From Flavobacterium ranwuense (lineage in GTDB: Bacteria > Bacteroidota > Bacteroidia > Flavobacteriales > Flavobacteriaceae): 64,000 nt of DNA. Below, one piece after another: positions 16,465-25,465 of the stretch (position 1 is its first letter; each line of letters begins with the position of its first letter). Below the pieces are notes generated by a model, which was not told the origin of the DNA, did not search any database, and worked only from the letters and a program-made list of their open reading frames with translations. Where the stretch lies: positions 682,001 to 746,000 of the forward strand of contig NZ_SMLH01000001.1 in the NCBI RefSeq assembly GCF_004349315.1. The letters run 5' to 3'. Made by a program: the position numbers and the translations under genes.

Positions 16465-18261
16465 CTAATCATTCAACTTCAAAACCGCCATAAATGCTTC
16501 TTGTGGAATTTCGACATTCCCTACAAGCCTCATCCGTTTTTTACCTTTTTTCTGTTTTTCCAATAATTTACGTTTACGGGAAATATCTCCACCATAACAT
16601 TTGGCAGTAACGTCTTTACGCAACGCTTTTATCGTTTCACGAGAAATTACTTTCACACCAATTGCCGCTTGAACAGGAATGTCAAATTGTTGACGCGGAA
16701 TTAATTCTTTCAGTTTTTCACACATTTTTTTACCAATCGAATAGGCATTATCGGCATGCATCAAGGATGATAAAGCATCAACAATCGTTGCGTTCAATAA
16801 GATGTCAACTTTAACCAAATTGGAAGTTCGCATTCCAATTGGCGTATAATCAAACGAGGCATATCCTTTAGAAACTGTTTTTAAACGGTCGTAAAAATCA
16901 AATACAATCTCTGCTAACGGCATATCAAAAGTCAACTCTACACGTTCCGTAGTCAAATACGTTTGATTGGTAATTAATCCACGTTTTTCGATACACAAAC
17001 TCATTACATTTCCAACATAATCGGATTTAGTGATGATAGTTGCTTTAATAAAAGGTTCTTCAACGTGGTCTAAACGAGATGGCTCCGGCAAGTCCGTAGG
17101 ATTGTTTACTATAAGTGGTGTTGTAGGATCTTTTTTGGTGTAAGCCAAATACGAAACATTGGGAACGGTAGTAATAACGGTCATGTTAAATTCTCTCTCC
17201 AAACGCTCCTGGATAATTTCCATGTGCAACATTCCCAAGAATCCACAACGGAAACCAAATCCCAAAGCTGCCGAGCTTTCCGGTAAAAATACCAATGAAG
17301 CATCATTAAGCTGCAATTTTTCCATCGAGTTTCTCAACTCCTCATAATCTTCGGTGTCTACGGGATAAATTCCAGCAAAAACCATTGGTTTCACATCTTC
17401 AAAACCTTTAATTATATTGGTAGTTGGCGTTTTTGCATCTGTCAACGTATCTCCTACTTTTACTTCCTTTGCTTCTTTAATTCCAGAAATCAAATACCCA
17501 ACATCACCTGCTGAAATTACTTGTTTTGGAACTTGGTTTAATTTCAAAGTACCAATTTCATCTGCAAAATATTCATTGCCAGTAGCCATGAATTTAATCT
17601 TTTGCCCTTTTTTGATCTGTCCGTTTTTCACACGGAAAATAACTTCGATTCCTCGAAACGGATTGTAATGCGAGTCAAAAATCAATGCTTGTAATGGTTC
17701 ATCAACATTTCCTGATGGAGGCGGAATTTTTTCGATAATCGCTGCCAATATATTTTCAACACCAAAACCCGTTTTACCCGAAGCGTGAATAATATCTTCC
17801 AATTTACATCCGAGTAAATCAATAATGTCGTCACTTACTTCCTCTGGATTGGCACTTGGTAAATCCACTTTATTCAAAACTGGAATAATTTCCAAGTCAT
17901 TTTCAAGAGCCAAATATAAATTCGAAATCGTTTGTGCCTGTATACTTTGCGCTGCATCTACAATCAAAAGTGCGCCTTCACAAGCCGCAATGGATCGAGA
18001 AACTTCATACGAAAAATCCACGTGTCCCGGAGTATCAATCAAATTCAGGATGTATTCTTGTCCTTTATAAGTGTATTCCATTTGAATCGCGTGACTCTTA
18101 ATCGTAATCCCACGTTCGCGCTCCAAGTCCATGTTGTCAAGCAATTGCGCTTTTTCTTCACGAGCGGTAACAGTTTGTGTTGCGCCTAGTAATCGGTCAG
18201 CAAGCGTGCTTTTTCCGTGGTCAATATGTGCAATAATGCAAAAATTACGTATATGTTTCAT
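16465..18261 (-). CDS. lepA: Elongation factor 4 (LepA)
   Basis: LepA is a ribosome-associated translational GTPase. The 598-residue protein has the G-domain motifs [23 protein letters not shown] and NKVDLP, followed by EF-G-like domains and the LepA-specific C-terminus containing [20 protein letters not shown]. Length is normal. The start [12 protein letters not shown] is canonical. Confidence 0.97.
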   Translation of the reverse strand: MKHIRNFCIIAHIDHGKSTLADRLLGATQTVTAREEKAQLLDNMDLERERGITIKSHAIQMEYTYKGQEYILNLIDTPGHVDFSYEVSRSIAACEGALLIVDAAQSIQAQTISNLYLALENDLEIIPVLNKVDLPSANPEEVSDDIIDLLGCKLEDIIHASGKTGFGVENILAAIIEKIPPPSGNVDEPLQALIFDSHYNPFRGIEVIFRVKNGQIKKGQKIKFMATGNEYFADEIGTLKLNQVPKQVISAGDVGYLISGIKEAKEVKVGDTLTDAKTPTTNIIKGFEDVKPMVFAGIYPVDTEDYEELRNSMEKLQLNDASLVFLPESSAALGFGFRCGFLGMLHMEIIQERLEREFNMTVITTVPNVSYLAYTKKDPTTPLIVNNPTDLPEPSRLDHVEEPFIKATIITKSDYVGNVMSLCIEKRGLITNQTYLTTERVELTFDMPLAEIVFDFYDRLKTVSKGYASFDYTPIGMRTSNLVKVDILLNATIVDALSSLMHADNAYSIGKKMCEKLKELIPRQQFDIPVQAAIGVKVISRETIKALRKDVTAKCYGGDISRKRKLLEKQKKGKKRMRLVGNVEIPQEAFMAVLKLND

Positions 18262-18289
18262 CTTCTATTAGTATCTATTTTTTTAGGAC

Positions 18290-18400
18290 GTGCCTTTGCT
18301 TCCTCTATCGTTCCAGCAATGTCGGGCTATCCGCTATATCTTTTGTTTCGCAAGCTACACAAAAGGATGCCGCTTCTATCCCTCACGCACCATCGCAAAC
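18290..18400 (+). repeat. Dispersed intergenic repeat, copy B
   Basis: TCCGCTATATCTTTTGTTT (18330-18348) and ACAAAAGGATGCCGCTTC (18358-18375) match blocks of copy C at 56573-56630; the CTTTTGT and ACAAAAG parts can pair around TTCGCAAGCT. The region between lepA and the next gene (18262-18553) holds this element and an AT-rich tail, and no convincing gene. Confidence 0.6.
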
Positions 18401-18553
18401 GGCGACAATTAATCTGCAAATATAATTCAAAGTTAATCAGCATCAAAGGAGGTATAGGATATAATGAATAATGCGTTTTTTTATTTTTAATTTAATTAAA
18501 ATTATATATTTTTACGTGTAAGTTTTTTTACACAAAACAAAAAAATCAAGTAA

Positions 18554-19162
18554 ATGAAAAAATTAGTAGTAGCAGTATTATTCGTTTCGTCAATGATGAC
18601 GGCACAAGACATTGATGTTGTAAAAGGGAATTTTGATTTCCTGAAAGATCAAAAGGAAATCAACGTTGAATTTGATTACAGTAAAATGACTTTAATGAAA
18701 GAGAAAAAAACCGAAGCGCAATATATTGAAGACCGAACGAAAGAATTAAATGAGAAAACTAAAGGAGTTGGTAATATTTGGATGAAAAAATGGAATGCAA
18801 GCAAAGAGTTAATCTGGAGCCCAAAATTTTTAGAATTAATGAATGTTGTTTTTGTAAAAGATAAAAAAGAGACTAGTTTTCAAGAAGGATTAATAGCGGC
18901 AAAATATACTTTAATTGTAGAAACCGTTTGGATCTATCCAGGTTGGGATGCAATGGTAATGAAACAACCTGCAAAAGTTTCGACCTTATTAAAATTTGTG
19001 GAGACGAACGATAAATCAAATGTTTTATTAGAAATCTCTAGCCAAGAAGCTCCCGGAGATCAATATGGAAGTAACTTTAGTAATGAATCTAGAATTGGCG
19101 AAGGGTTTGCTAAAACAGCAAAATCTTTAGCAAAAATGGTATTGAAAAAAGCGTATAAATAA
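18554..19162 (+). CDS. Secreted hypothetical protein
   Basis: The 202-residue protein begins with a signal peptide (MKKLVVAVLFVSSMMTAQ) and is rich in Lys and Glu. I do not recognise a named domain. The central part (WIYPGWDAMVMKQPAKVSTLLKF) suggests a compact beta-rich fold rather than a repeat or barrel. Such proteins are common, conserved and uncharacterised in flavobacteria. It stands next to the pigment locus but converges with its first gene, so a link is not shown. A bidirectional terminator follows. Confidence 0.75.
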   Translation: MKKLVVAVLFVSSMMTAQDIDVVKGNFDFLKDQKEINVEFDYSKMTLMKEKKTEAQYIEDRTKELNEKTKGVGNIWMKKWNASKELIWSPKFLELMNVVFVKDKKETSFQEGLIAAKYTLIVETVWIYPGWDAMVMKQPAKVSTLLKFVETNDKSNVLLEISSQEAPGDQYGSNFSNESRIGEGFAKTAKSLAKMVLKKAYK

Positions 19163-19172
19163 TTCATTAAAC

Positions 19173-19201
19173 AAAAACCCTAATAATTAATTAGGGTTTT
19201 T
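19173..19201. terminator. Bidirectional terminator between 18554 gene and the halogenase-like gene
   Basis: AAAAACCCTAAT (19173-19184) pairs with ATTAGGGTTTTT (19190-19201). It overlaps the last codons of the minus-strand gene and has T-tracts both ways. Confidence 0.8.
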
Positions 19202-20446
19202 ATTTTTTTGCTCCTTTTCAAGGGTTATTACATGCGCCATATTCTTAATGACATTATCGTGTTTCTTTACAAACGGATTCGTCTCATCCCAAACATAACC
19301 GGCAAGAACAGCACAAATTTTTCGTTTCACCTCTGGGTTTTCAGGTTGATGAAAAAACAGGGTTTGTAGATTCCCGGTGTACCATTCTTTTACATAAGTG
19401 GTAAAAACGTTAATGCCTCTTTTCATATATGCCGTAAATTCTTCTTCCCAATCTACGGTAATTCCTTGCGATTCTTTTATAAAAAGTTTAGCGGCAAGCA
19501 TCCCCGATTCTGTAGCAAAAGCAACACCGGAAGAGAAAACGGGATCCAAAAACTCCGAACTATTGCCTGTTAGAGCAAAACCATTGCCATACATTTGTTT
19601 TACAGAACGAGAGTAATTTTCCAATTTTACCGGTTCAAACAAGAAATCAACCCCGCCAAATCTTTTTATGTAATAGTCAGAAAGTTGAATAGCGTTTTTT
19701 AATGCTTCAGCATTATTTCTGTTTTCGGATAGGGAATTGATAAAATCAGTTGGGCCAACAACGCCTAAACTGGTATTTCCATTAGAAAATGGGATGACCC
19801 ATAACCATACTTCAGTTTCCAAAACATCAAAAGAAATCAATGTTCCTTCTTCGCCTTCGGGTCTGTTACTGTCTTTTACATGCGTAAAAATAGAGGAATG
19901 CGGATCTAATTTTGAAGGAGTATCCAAATCTAAAAGACGCGGTAAAACCCGACCATAACCACTTGAATCTATAATGAACTTAGCATGAATTTCTTTTAGA
20001 TTTCCATTTGTGTCTTTTATAATGGTCTTGGAATTTTTTCCTTCAAAGGATACGGAAACAACTTCCGATTCAAATTCTAAATCAATTCCTTTTCGTACTA
20101 CTTCTTGCGCCATCGTATTGTCAAAATCAGCTCTTGGCACCTGCCAAGTCCAATCCCAGCCTTCGGAAAATTTATTGCTAAAATCAAAAACGCAAATTTG
20201 TTCCCCACGAATGAATCGGGCACCTAATTTTTTTTCGAAATTCATCGCGTCAAGACTCTCAAATAATCCTGCTTCTGCAAAATGATCCATCACACGGGGA
20301 ATTAAACTTTCGCCTACAACAAGTCTTGGGAATTTTGTTTTTTCCACAACTTTCACCTTGATATTGTTATTATGAAGATGTGAGGCCGAAACACACCCTG
20401 AAGGACCGGCACCTATGATTAATACATCAACAAACTCCTTTAACAT
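19187..20446 (-). CDS. FAD-dependent halogenase-like oxidoreductase
   Basis: The 419-residue flavoprotein has GAGPSG (12-17) for FAD, GESLIPRV (45-52), WLWVIP (214-219) and FLDPVFSSG (299-307). The last two fit the WxWxIP and FxxPxxSxG motifs described for flavin-dependent halogenases, although some hydroxylases and reductases of the same superfamily share parts of them. It is divergent from the ammonia-lyase gene at the edge of the flexirubin-type locus. Some flexirubins carry chlorine on the phenolic ring, so ring halogenation is plausible; ring hydroxylation is the main alternative. Confidence 0.7.
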   Translation of the reverse strand: MLKEFVDVLIIGAGPSGCVSASHLHNNNIKVKVVEKTKFPRLVVGESLIPRVMDHFAEAGLFESLDAMNFEKKLGARFIRGEQICVFDFSNKFSEGWDWTWQVPRADFDNTMAQEVVRKGIDLEFESEVVSVSFEGKNSKTIIKDTNGNLKEIHAKFIIDSSGYGRVLPRLLDLDTPSKLDPHSSIFTHVKDSNRPEGEEGTLISFDVLETEVWLWVIPFSNGNTSLGVVGPTDFINSLSENRNNAEALKNAIQLSDYYIKRFGGVDFLFEPVKLENYSRSVKQMYGNGFALTGNSSEFLDPVFSSGVAFATESGMLAAKLFIKESQGITVDWEEEFTAYMKRGINVFTTYVKEWYTGNLQTLFFHQPENPEVKRKICAVLAGYVWDETNPFVKKHDNVIKNMAHVITLEKEQKNKNPN

Positions 20447-20473
20447 AATTTTATATTATTATTGATTATTTCC

Positions 20474-20481
20474 TACATTTG
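20474..20481 (+). promoter_or_regulatory. Putative -7 element for the pigment operon
   Basis: TACATTTG matches TAnnTTTG, 68 bases before the lyase start. No TTG box is present at the usual distance, so the promoter may need an activator. The divergent halogenase-like gene starts at 20446, leaving about 100 bp of shared control region. Confidence 0.4.
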
Positions 20482-20549
20482 CCACCGTCAAAATAACTAC
20501 ATTTATTTTAATAAAAAAAAACTAATTTAGAATAATCAAAAAGGCTTGC

Positions 20550-22082
20550 ATGAACACTATAAATGAATATTTAAGTTTAAAAGAATTTGAATCTATTATT
20601 TTTGGAAATAATAAAATAGCAATAAGCGAACTTGTTTTAAACAGAGTAAATGAAAGTTTTAATTTTTTAAAAAAATTCTCTGAAAATAAAGTGATTTATG
20701 GTGTAAATACAGGTTTTGGGCCGATGGCTCAATACCGTATTAAGGACGAAGATCGAATCCAGTTACAATATAATTTAATTAGAAGCCATTCTTCGGGAAC
20801 AGGAAAACCGATGAGTGCCATTTGTGTAAAAGCAGCTATTTTGGCACGATTAAATACCCTTTCTTTAGGGAATTCAGGGATTCATTCTTCGGTAATTCAG
20901 TTGATGGCTGAGTTGATAAACAGAGACATTACACCGTTGATTTTTGAACATGGCGGCGTTGGTGCAAGTGGTGATTTGGTACAATTATCACATCTGGCTT
21001 TAGTTTTAATAGGCGAAGGCGAAGTTTTTTACAAAGGAGAAAGAAGAGCAACCCAAGAAGTTTTTGTGATAGAAAATCTGAAGCCCATTCAGGTAGAAAT
21101 AAGAGAAGGTTTAGCATTAATAAACGGAACGTCTGTAATGACAGGAATAGGGGTTGTAAATGTGCATCATGCGAATAAATTATTAGATTGGTCGCTAAAA
21201 TGTTCTTGTGCAATTAATGAAATAGTTCAAGCGTATGACGATCATTTTTCGGAAGAATTAAACCAAACCAAACGTCATAAAGGACAACAAGAAGTGGCAG
21301 CAAGAATGAGACAGAACCTTTCTGATAGCACTTTAATCAGAAAAAGAGAGGATCATTTGTATTCAGGCGAAAATACCGAAGATATATTTAAAGAAAAAGT
21401 ACAGGAATATTATTCGTTGCGTTGTGTTCCCCAAATTCTAGGACCCGTTTTAGAAACCATAAATAATGTGGCTTCAATTCTGGAAGACGAATTTAACTCG
21501 GCAAACGACAATCCGATTATCGATGTAAAAAATCAACATGTCTATCATGGAGGAAATTTTCACGGGGATTATATTTCCTTGGAAATGGATAAATTAAAGA
21601 TTGTGATTACTAAATTAACGATGCTTGCCGAGCGCCAGTTGAATTATTTACTAAATTCAAAAATCAATGAAATCCTCCCTCCATTTGTAAATCTTGGAAC
21701 TTTAGGATTTAATTTCGGAATGCAAGGAGTTCAGTTTACAGCAACTTCAACCACTGCCGAAAATCAGATGTTGTCTAATCCAATGTACATTCACAGTATT
21801 CCTAATAATAATGACAATCAAGACATTGTAAGTATGGGAACAAATGCGGCTGTAATTACTGCAAAAGTGATTGAGAATTCTTTCGAAGTATTGGCTATTG
21901 AGTTGATTACTATTGTTCAAGCCATAGATGCATTAGAGCAGAAAGATAAAATTTCTTCGGTTACCAGAAAAATGTATGATGATGTAAGGGCTATTATTCC
22001 TCAATTTAAAGAAGATCAGGTCATGTATCCATTTATTCAAAAAGTAAAGGATTATTTGATGTCAAATTATAAAAACGAATAA
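20550..22082 (+). CDS. Tyrosine ammonia-lyase (aromatic amino acid lyase)
   Basis: Removes ammonia from L-tyrosine to give 4-coumarate, the expected aryl starter of the polyene. The 510-residue protein has Ala139-Ser140-Gly141, which cyclises to the MIO group, the catalytic Tyr50 in VIYGVNTGFG, and NPIIDV and YHGGNFHG of the family. From memory it is nearly identical over long stretches to the biochemically characterised Flavobacterium johnsoniae tyrosine ammonia-lyase. Its position in a pigment operon rather than with hut genes argues against histidine ammonia-lyase. FabG follows after two bases. Confidence 0.92.
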   Translation: MNTINEYLSLKEFESIIFGNNKIAISELVLNRVNESFNFLKKFSENKVIYGVNTGFGPMAQYRIKDEDRIQLQYNLIRSHSSGTGKPMSAICVKAAILARLNTLSLGNSGIHSSVIQLMAELINRDITPLIFEHGGVGASGDLVQLSHLALVLIGEGEVFYKGERRATQEVFVIENLKPIQVEIREGLALINGTSVMTGIGVVNVHHANKLLDWSLKCSCAINEIVQAYDDHFSEELNQTKRHKGQQEVAARMRQNLSDSTLIRKREDHLYSGENTEDIFKEKVQEYYSLRCVPQILGPVLETINNVASILEDEFNSANDNPIIDVKNQHVYHGGNFHGDYISLEMDKLKIVITKLTMLAERQLNYLLNSKINEILPPFVNLGTLGFNFGMQGVQFTATSTTAENQMLSNPMYIHSIPNNNDNQDIVSMGTNAAVITAKVIENSFEVLAIELITIVQAIDALEQKDKISSVTRKMYDDVRAIIPQFKEDQVMYPFIQKVKDYLMSNYKNE

Positions 22083-22084
22083 TC

Positions 22085-22816
22085 ATGAAATGTGCATTAG
22101 TTACTGGCGGTTCAAGAGGAATTGGCAGTGCAATTTGTCAAAAATTAGCCGAAGACAGTCAATATCATATTTTGATTAATTATCAAGCTAATAAAGAAGC
22201 CGCCGAAAAAACACTAGAGGAGGTGATAAAAAGGGGAGCAACTGGGGAAATTATTCAGTTTAATGTTTCGGATTTTGATGAAGTGAAAAATAAACTAACG
22301 CAATGGCAGGATGTAAATCCAGAGGCAATTGTTGAGGTGATTGTAAATAATGCCGGAATTACAAAAGACGGTTTGTTTATGTGGATGAGTCCGGAGGATT
22401 GGACCAGCGTTGTTAATACCAGTTTGAATGGTTTTTTTAATGTGACCAATTTTTTTATCCAAAAAATGTTGCGTAACAAATATGGACGAATAGTAAATAT
22501 GGTATCTGTTTCAGGAGTAAAAGGAACTCCGGGGCAAACTAATTATTCGGCTGCAAAAGGTGCCGTTGTTGCTGCAACCAAAGCATTGGCACAGGAAGTA
22601 GCCAAACGGAATATTACTGTAAATGCAGTTGCTCCCGGTTTTATCAGAACCGACATGACCAGCCAACTCGACGAAAAAGAATTAATAAAATTAGTTCCCG
22701 TGAATCGTTTTGGAGAAGCCGAAGAAGTGGCTGATTTAGTTAGTTTTCTCGTTTCGAAAAAAGCAAGTTATATTACAGGGGAAATTATCAATATAAACGG
22801 AGGAATTTATTCATAA
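22085..22816 (+). CDS. 3-oxoacyl-ACP reductase (FabG-like) of the pigment locus
   Basis: This short-chain dehydrogenase is the likely ketoreductase of polyene elongation. It has the NADPH motif GGSRGIGSA (8-16), NNAG (88-91), and the Ser141/Tyr154/Lys158 triad in VSVSG and YSAAK. At 243 residues it is a standard FabG. It begins two bases after the ammonia-lyase and is followed at 17 bases by a ketosynthase, so it is embedded in the operon. It is the only ketoreductase of this type in the locus. Confidence 0.9.
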   Translation: MKCALVTGGSRGIGSAICQKLAEDSQYHILINYQANKEAAEKTLEEVIKRGATGEIIQFNVSDFDEVKNKLTQWQDVNPEAIVEVIVNNAGITKDGLFMWMSPEDWTSVVNTSLNGFFNVTNFFIQKMLRNKYGRIVNMVSVSGVKGTPGQTNYSAAKGAVVAATKALAQEVAKRNITVNAVAPGFIRTDMTSQLDEKELIKLVPVNRFGEAEEVADLVSFLVSKKASYITGEIININGGIYS

Positions 22817-22833
22817 AAGTTACTTTAAAGAGA

Positions 22834-24057
22834 ATGAACAGAAGAGTTGTCATCACAGGAATGGGAATTTACTCGTGTATAGGAACATCGTTAGACGAAG
22901 TAAAAGACTCCTTATATAATGGGAAATCAGGAATTGTTATTGATCCCGAACGAAAAGAATTCGGTTTTCGCTCTGCCTTAACAGGAATGGTTCCAAAACC
23001 AGATTTAAAAAATTTGCTTTCCAGGAGACAAAGAATAAGTCTTGGCGAAGAAACAGAATATGCTTATTTAGCAACAATCGAGGCTTTGAAAGAGGCCAAT
23101 ATTGATGATGCATTTTTTGATGGAAATGAGGTAGGGATCATGTATGGCAATGATAGTGTTTCAAAGGCAGTTATTGAAGCTACGGATATTATTAGAAATA
23201 AAAAAGATACCGCATTAATAGGTTCGGGTGCGATTTTCAAATCGATGAATTCAACGGTAACGATGAATTTGTCTACGATTTTTAAATTAAAAGGTATCAA
23301 TCTTACTATTAGCGCTGCTTGCGCAAGCGGCTCACATTCGATAGGGCTGGCTTATTTTTTAATAAAAAGCGGATTTCAAGACATCGTAATTTGTGGAGGC
23401 GCACAGGAAATCAACAAATATGCCATGAGTAGTTTTGATGGTTTGGGTGTTTTTTCTCCCAGCGAAGATGAACCGGCAAAAGCCTCCAGGCCTTTTGATG
23501 CCGCCCGTGATGGTTTGGTTCCAAGTGGGGGTGCTGCCACTTTAATTTTAGAGAGTTATGAATCGGCTATAAAGCGAGGTGCAACTATTGTTGCTGAAGT
23601 TGTGGGTTACGGATTTTCATCCAATGGCGGGCATATTTCTACACCAAATGTTGAGGGGCCATCAACAGCCATGCAAAGAGCATTAGATGAAGCTGGACTA
23701 AAGCCAGGCGATATTGATTATATAAATGCACATGCTACATCAACACCTGTTGGTGATGGTAATGAAGCCAAAGCTATTTTTGAAATTTTTGGAGAAAGCA
23801 ACCCACATGTAAGTTCCACAAAATCAATGACGGGCCACGAATGTTGGATGGCGGGAGCAAGCGAAGTCATTTATTCGATTCTAATGATGCAAAATGATTT
23901 TATTGCACCCAATATCAATTTAGAAAATCCAGATGAAGATTCAAAAAAATTAAATTTAGTTAAAGCGACTTTAAATAAAAAAATTGATATATTTTTGTCG
24001 AATTCCTTCGGATTTGGAGGGACAAATTCGGCATTAGTGGTTAAAAAGTTTAAATAA
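22834..24057 (+). CDS. Beta-ketoacyl synthase (FabF-like), intact
   Basis: A 407-residue condensing enzyme with the full Cys-His-His set: Cys163 in SAACASGSHS, His in NAHATSTPVGD, His in SMTGHECWMAG. It differs clearly from the housekeeping FabF at 65. In this setting it could start or extend the polyene, or supply acyl chains for the resorcinol. It is followed after three bases by a carrier protein. Confidence 0.9.
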   Translation: MNRRVVITGMGIYSCIGTSLDEVKDSLYNGKSGIVIDPERKEFGFRSALTGMVPKPDLKNLLSRRQRISLGEETEYAYLATIEALKEANIDDAFFDGNEVGIMYGNDSVSKAVIEATDIIRNKKDTALIGSGAIFKSMNSTVTMNLSTIFKLKGINLTISAACASGSHSIGLAYFLIKSGFQDIVICGGAQEINKYAMSSFDGLGVFSPSEDEPAKASRPFDAARDGLVPSGGAATLILESYESAIKRGATIVAEVVGYGFSSNGGHISTPNVEGPSTAMQRALDEAGLKPGDIDYINAHATSTPVGDGNEAKAIFEIFGESNPHVSSTKSMTGHECWMAGASEVIYSILMMQNDFIAPNINLENPDEDSKKLNLVKATLNKKIDIFLSNSFGFGGTNSALVVKKFK

Positions 24058-24060
24058 AAG

Positions 24061-24327
24061 ATGAATAAAGAAGAAATAGTTGAGAGAATAAATGGATTTT
24101 TAGTTGATGAGTTTGAGGTTGATGTCGATGATATTCAGCCAGAAGCAAATTTGAAAGATACTTTAGGGTTAGATAGTTTAGATTATGTGGATTTAGTTGT
24201 TTCTGTAGAATCTAATTTTGGCGTGAAATTAATTGAGGTTGATTTCGTGGGAATAGCCTCTTTTCAAAGTTTTTATGACTTAATTGAGAACAAACTAAAA
24301 GCTAAAATAGATTTTCAGACTTCTTAG
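24061..24327 (+). CDS. Acyl carrier protein of the pigment locus (first)
   Basis: The 88-residue acidic protein carries the phosphopantetheine site Ser39 in GLDSLDYVDL. It is divergent from housekeeping AcpP and directly follows the intact ketosynthase. It probably holds the aryl starter or the growing polyene, as the paired carrier proteins do in aryl polyene systems. The partner specificity between this protein and the one at 35987 cannot be read from the sequence. Confidence 0.9.
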   Translation: MNKEEIVERINGFLVDEFEVDVDDIQPEANLKDTLGLDSLDYVDLVVSVESNFGVKLIEVDFVGIASFQSFYDLIENKLKAKIDFQTS

Positions 24328-24429
24328 ATTTTTATCGAATCACTCTGTTTTTGCATTAGTCCATTTTAATTTATCCTTTCTCAACACTATCCAAAAGAGG
24401 GTTCGTCAAGATTGTGTGAATTTATAATC

Positions 24430-24504
24430 CATATTAGTGTAGAATAATTGTATCTTAAAAGCCAAGAGATCTAAAAATCCAATAATCTAAGAAGTCTAAA
24501 TAAA
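24430..24504 (+). repeat. AATCTAA-type microrepeats before the acyltransferase gene
   Basis: AGATCTAAAAATC, CAATAATCTAAG and AAGTCTAAAT follow one another just upstream of the ATG. The 177-bp gap 24328-24504 contains nothing else I can identify. Confidence 0.5.
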
Positions 24505-25398
24505 ATGAGTCAATGGGAGGGGAAATCTAAAGGAACACTTTTAGGCTATAAAATTTTCGTTTTTTTTATAAAAAAAGTAGGAATCCAATCGGCCTACTTT
24601 ATCCTTTATTTTGTTGCTACTTATTATTTTCTTTTTCTCAAAAAAAGCAACCGAGCCGTCTTTTATTATTTCAAAGAAAGACTGGGCTATTCCTATTTAA
24701 AATCCAAACAAATGGTTTTCAGGAGTTACTATACTTTTGGGCAGACTATTATTGACAAAATTTCCATTTCAGCTGGAATGCGAAATAAATTCACCTACGA
24801 ATTTGATGGAATTGAAATCTTAAAAAAACTTTTATCCGAAAAAAAAGGGGGCGTTCTCATCAGTGCCCATATCGGTAATTTTGAGATAGCCGAACATTTT
24901 TTTGGCGAAATCGATATTGATTTTCAAATTAATCTAGTCACTACTGATTTAGAACATACTACAATTAAAAACTATCTGGAGAGCATCACCAAAAAATCAA
25001 ATATCAAATTCATTATCATCAAAGAAGATCTGTCGCATATTTATGAAATCAATGCCGCTTTGGCAAAAAACGAATTGATTTGTTTTACAGGCGACCGCTA
25101 TTTTGAAGGCGTAAAATCATTGTCGGAAAATTTATTAGGCGAGGAAGCTAATTTTCCTGCCGGACCATTTCTTATTGCTTCCAGATTAAAAGTTCCAGTA
25201 GTTTTTGTTTATGTGATGAAAGAAGCCAATTTGCATTATCATTTATATGCCAGAGAAGCCCAAGTAAAGCATCGAGACGAAAAAGGAGTGCTGAAAGCCT
25301 ATGTGGCAAGTGTCGAATCGATGCTTGAAAAATATCCGTTGCAATGGTTCAATTATTTTGATTTTTGGAACAAACTCGGAAATCATCACAAAAAATAA
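24505..25398 (+). CDS. LpxL/HtrB-like lipid acyltransferase
   Basis: The 297-residue protein has an N-terminal membrane helix (about 28-46) and the acyltransferase motif His122-x4-Glu127 in SAHIGNFE, as in lipid A secondary acyltransferases. In this locus the reaction may be transfer of the polyene acyl group from its carrier protein to the dialkylresorcinol hydroxyl, the ester bond of flexirubin; that is inference. Lipid A acylation is the alternative. Comparable acyltransferases are found in aryl polyene clusters, where they are thought to attach the polyene to a membrane lipid. Confidence 0.8.
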   Translation: MSQWEGKSKGTLLGYKIFVFFIKKVGIQSAYFILYFVATYYFLFLKKSNRAVFYYFKERLGYSYLKSKQMVFRSYYTFGQTIIDKISISAGMRNKFTYEFDGIEILKKLLSEKKGGVLISAHIGNFEIAEHFFGEIDIDFQINLVTTDLEHTTIKNYLESITKKSNIKFIIIKEDLSHIYEINAALAKNELICFTGDRYFEGVKSLSENLLGEEANFPAGPFLIASRLKVPVVFVYVMKEANLHYHLYAREAQVKHRDEKGVLKAYVASVESMLEKYPLQWFNYFDFWNKLGNHHKK

Positions 25399-25465
25399 AG
25401 TTTGAACTATAAATGCAGTATTCATTTCATCTATTTTGTATTTTAGCAGAGCCTCAAAATAAAAT

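Noticed and set aside
20550..22082. Histidine ammonia-lyase of histidine degradation
   Set aside because: No other hut genes are present, and the sequence follows the characterised F. johnsoniae tyrosine ammonia-lyase.
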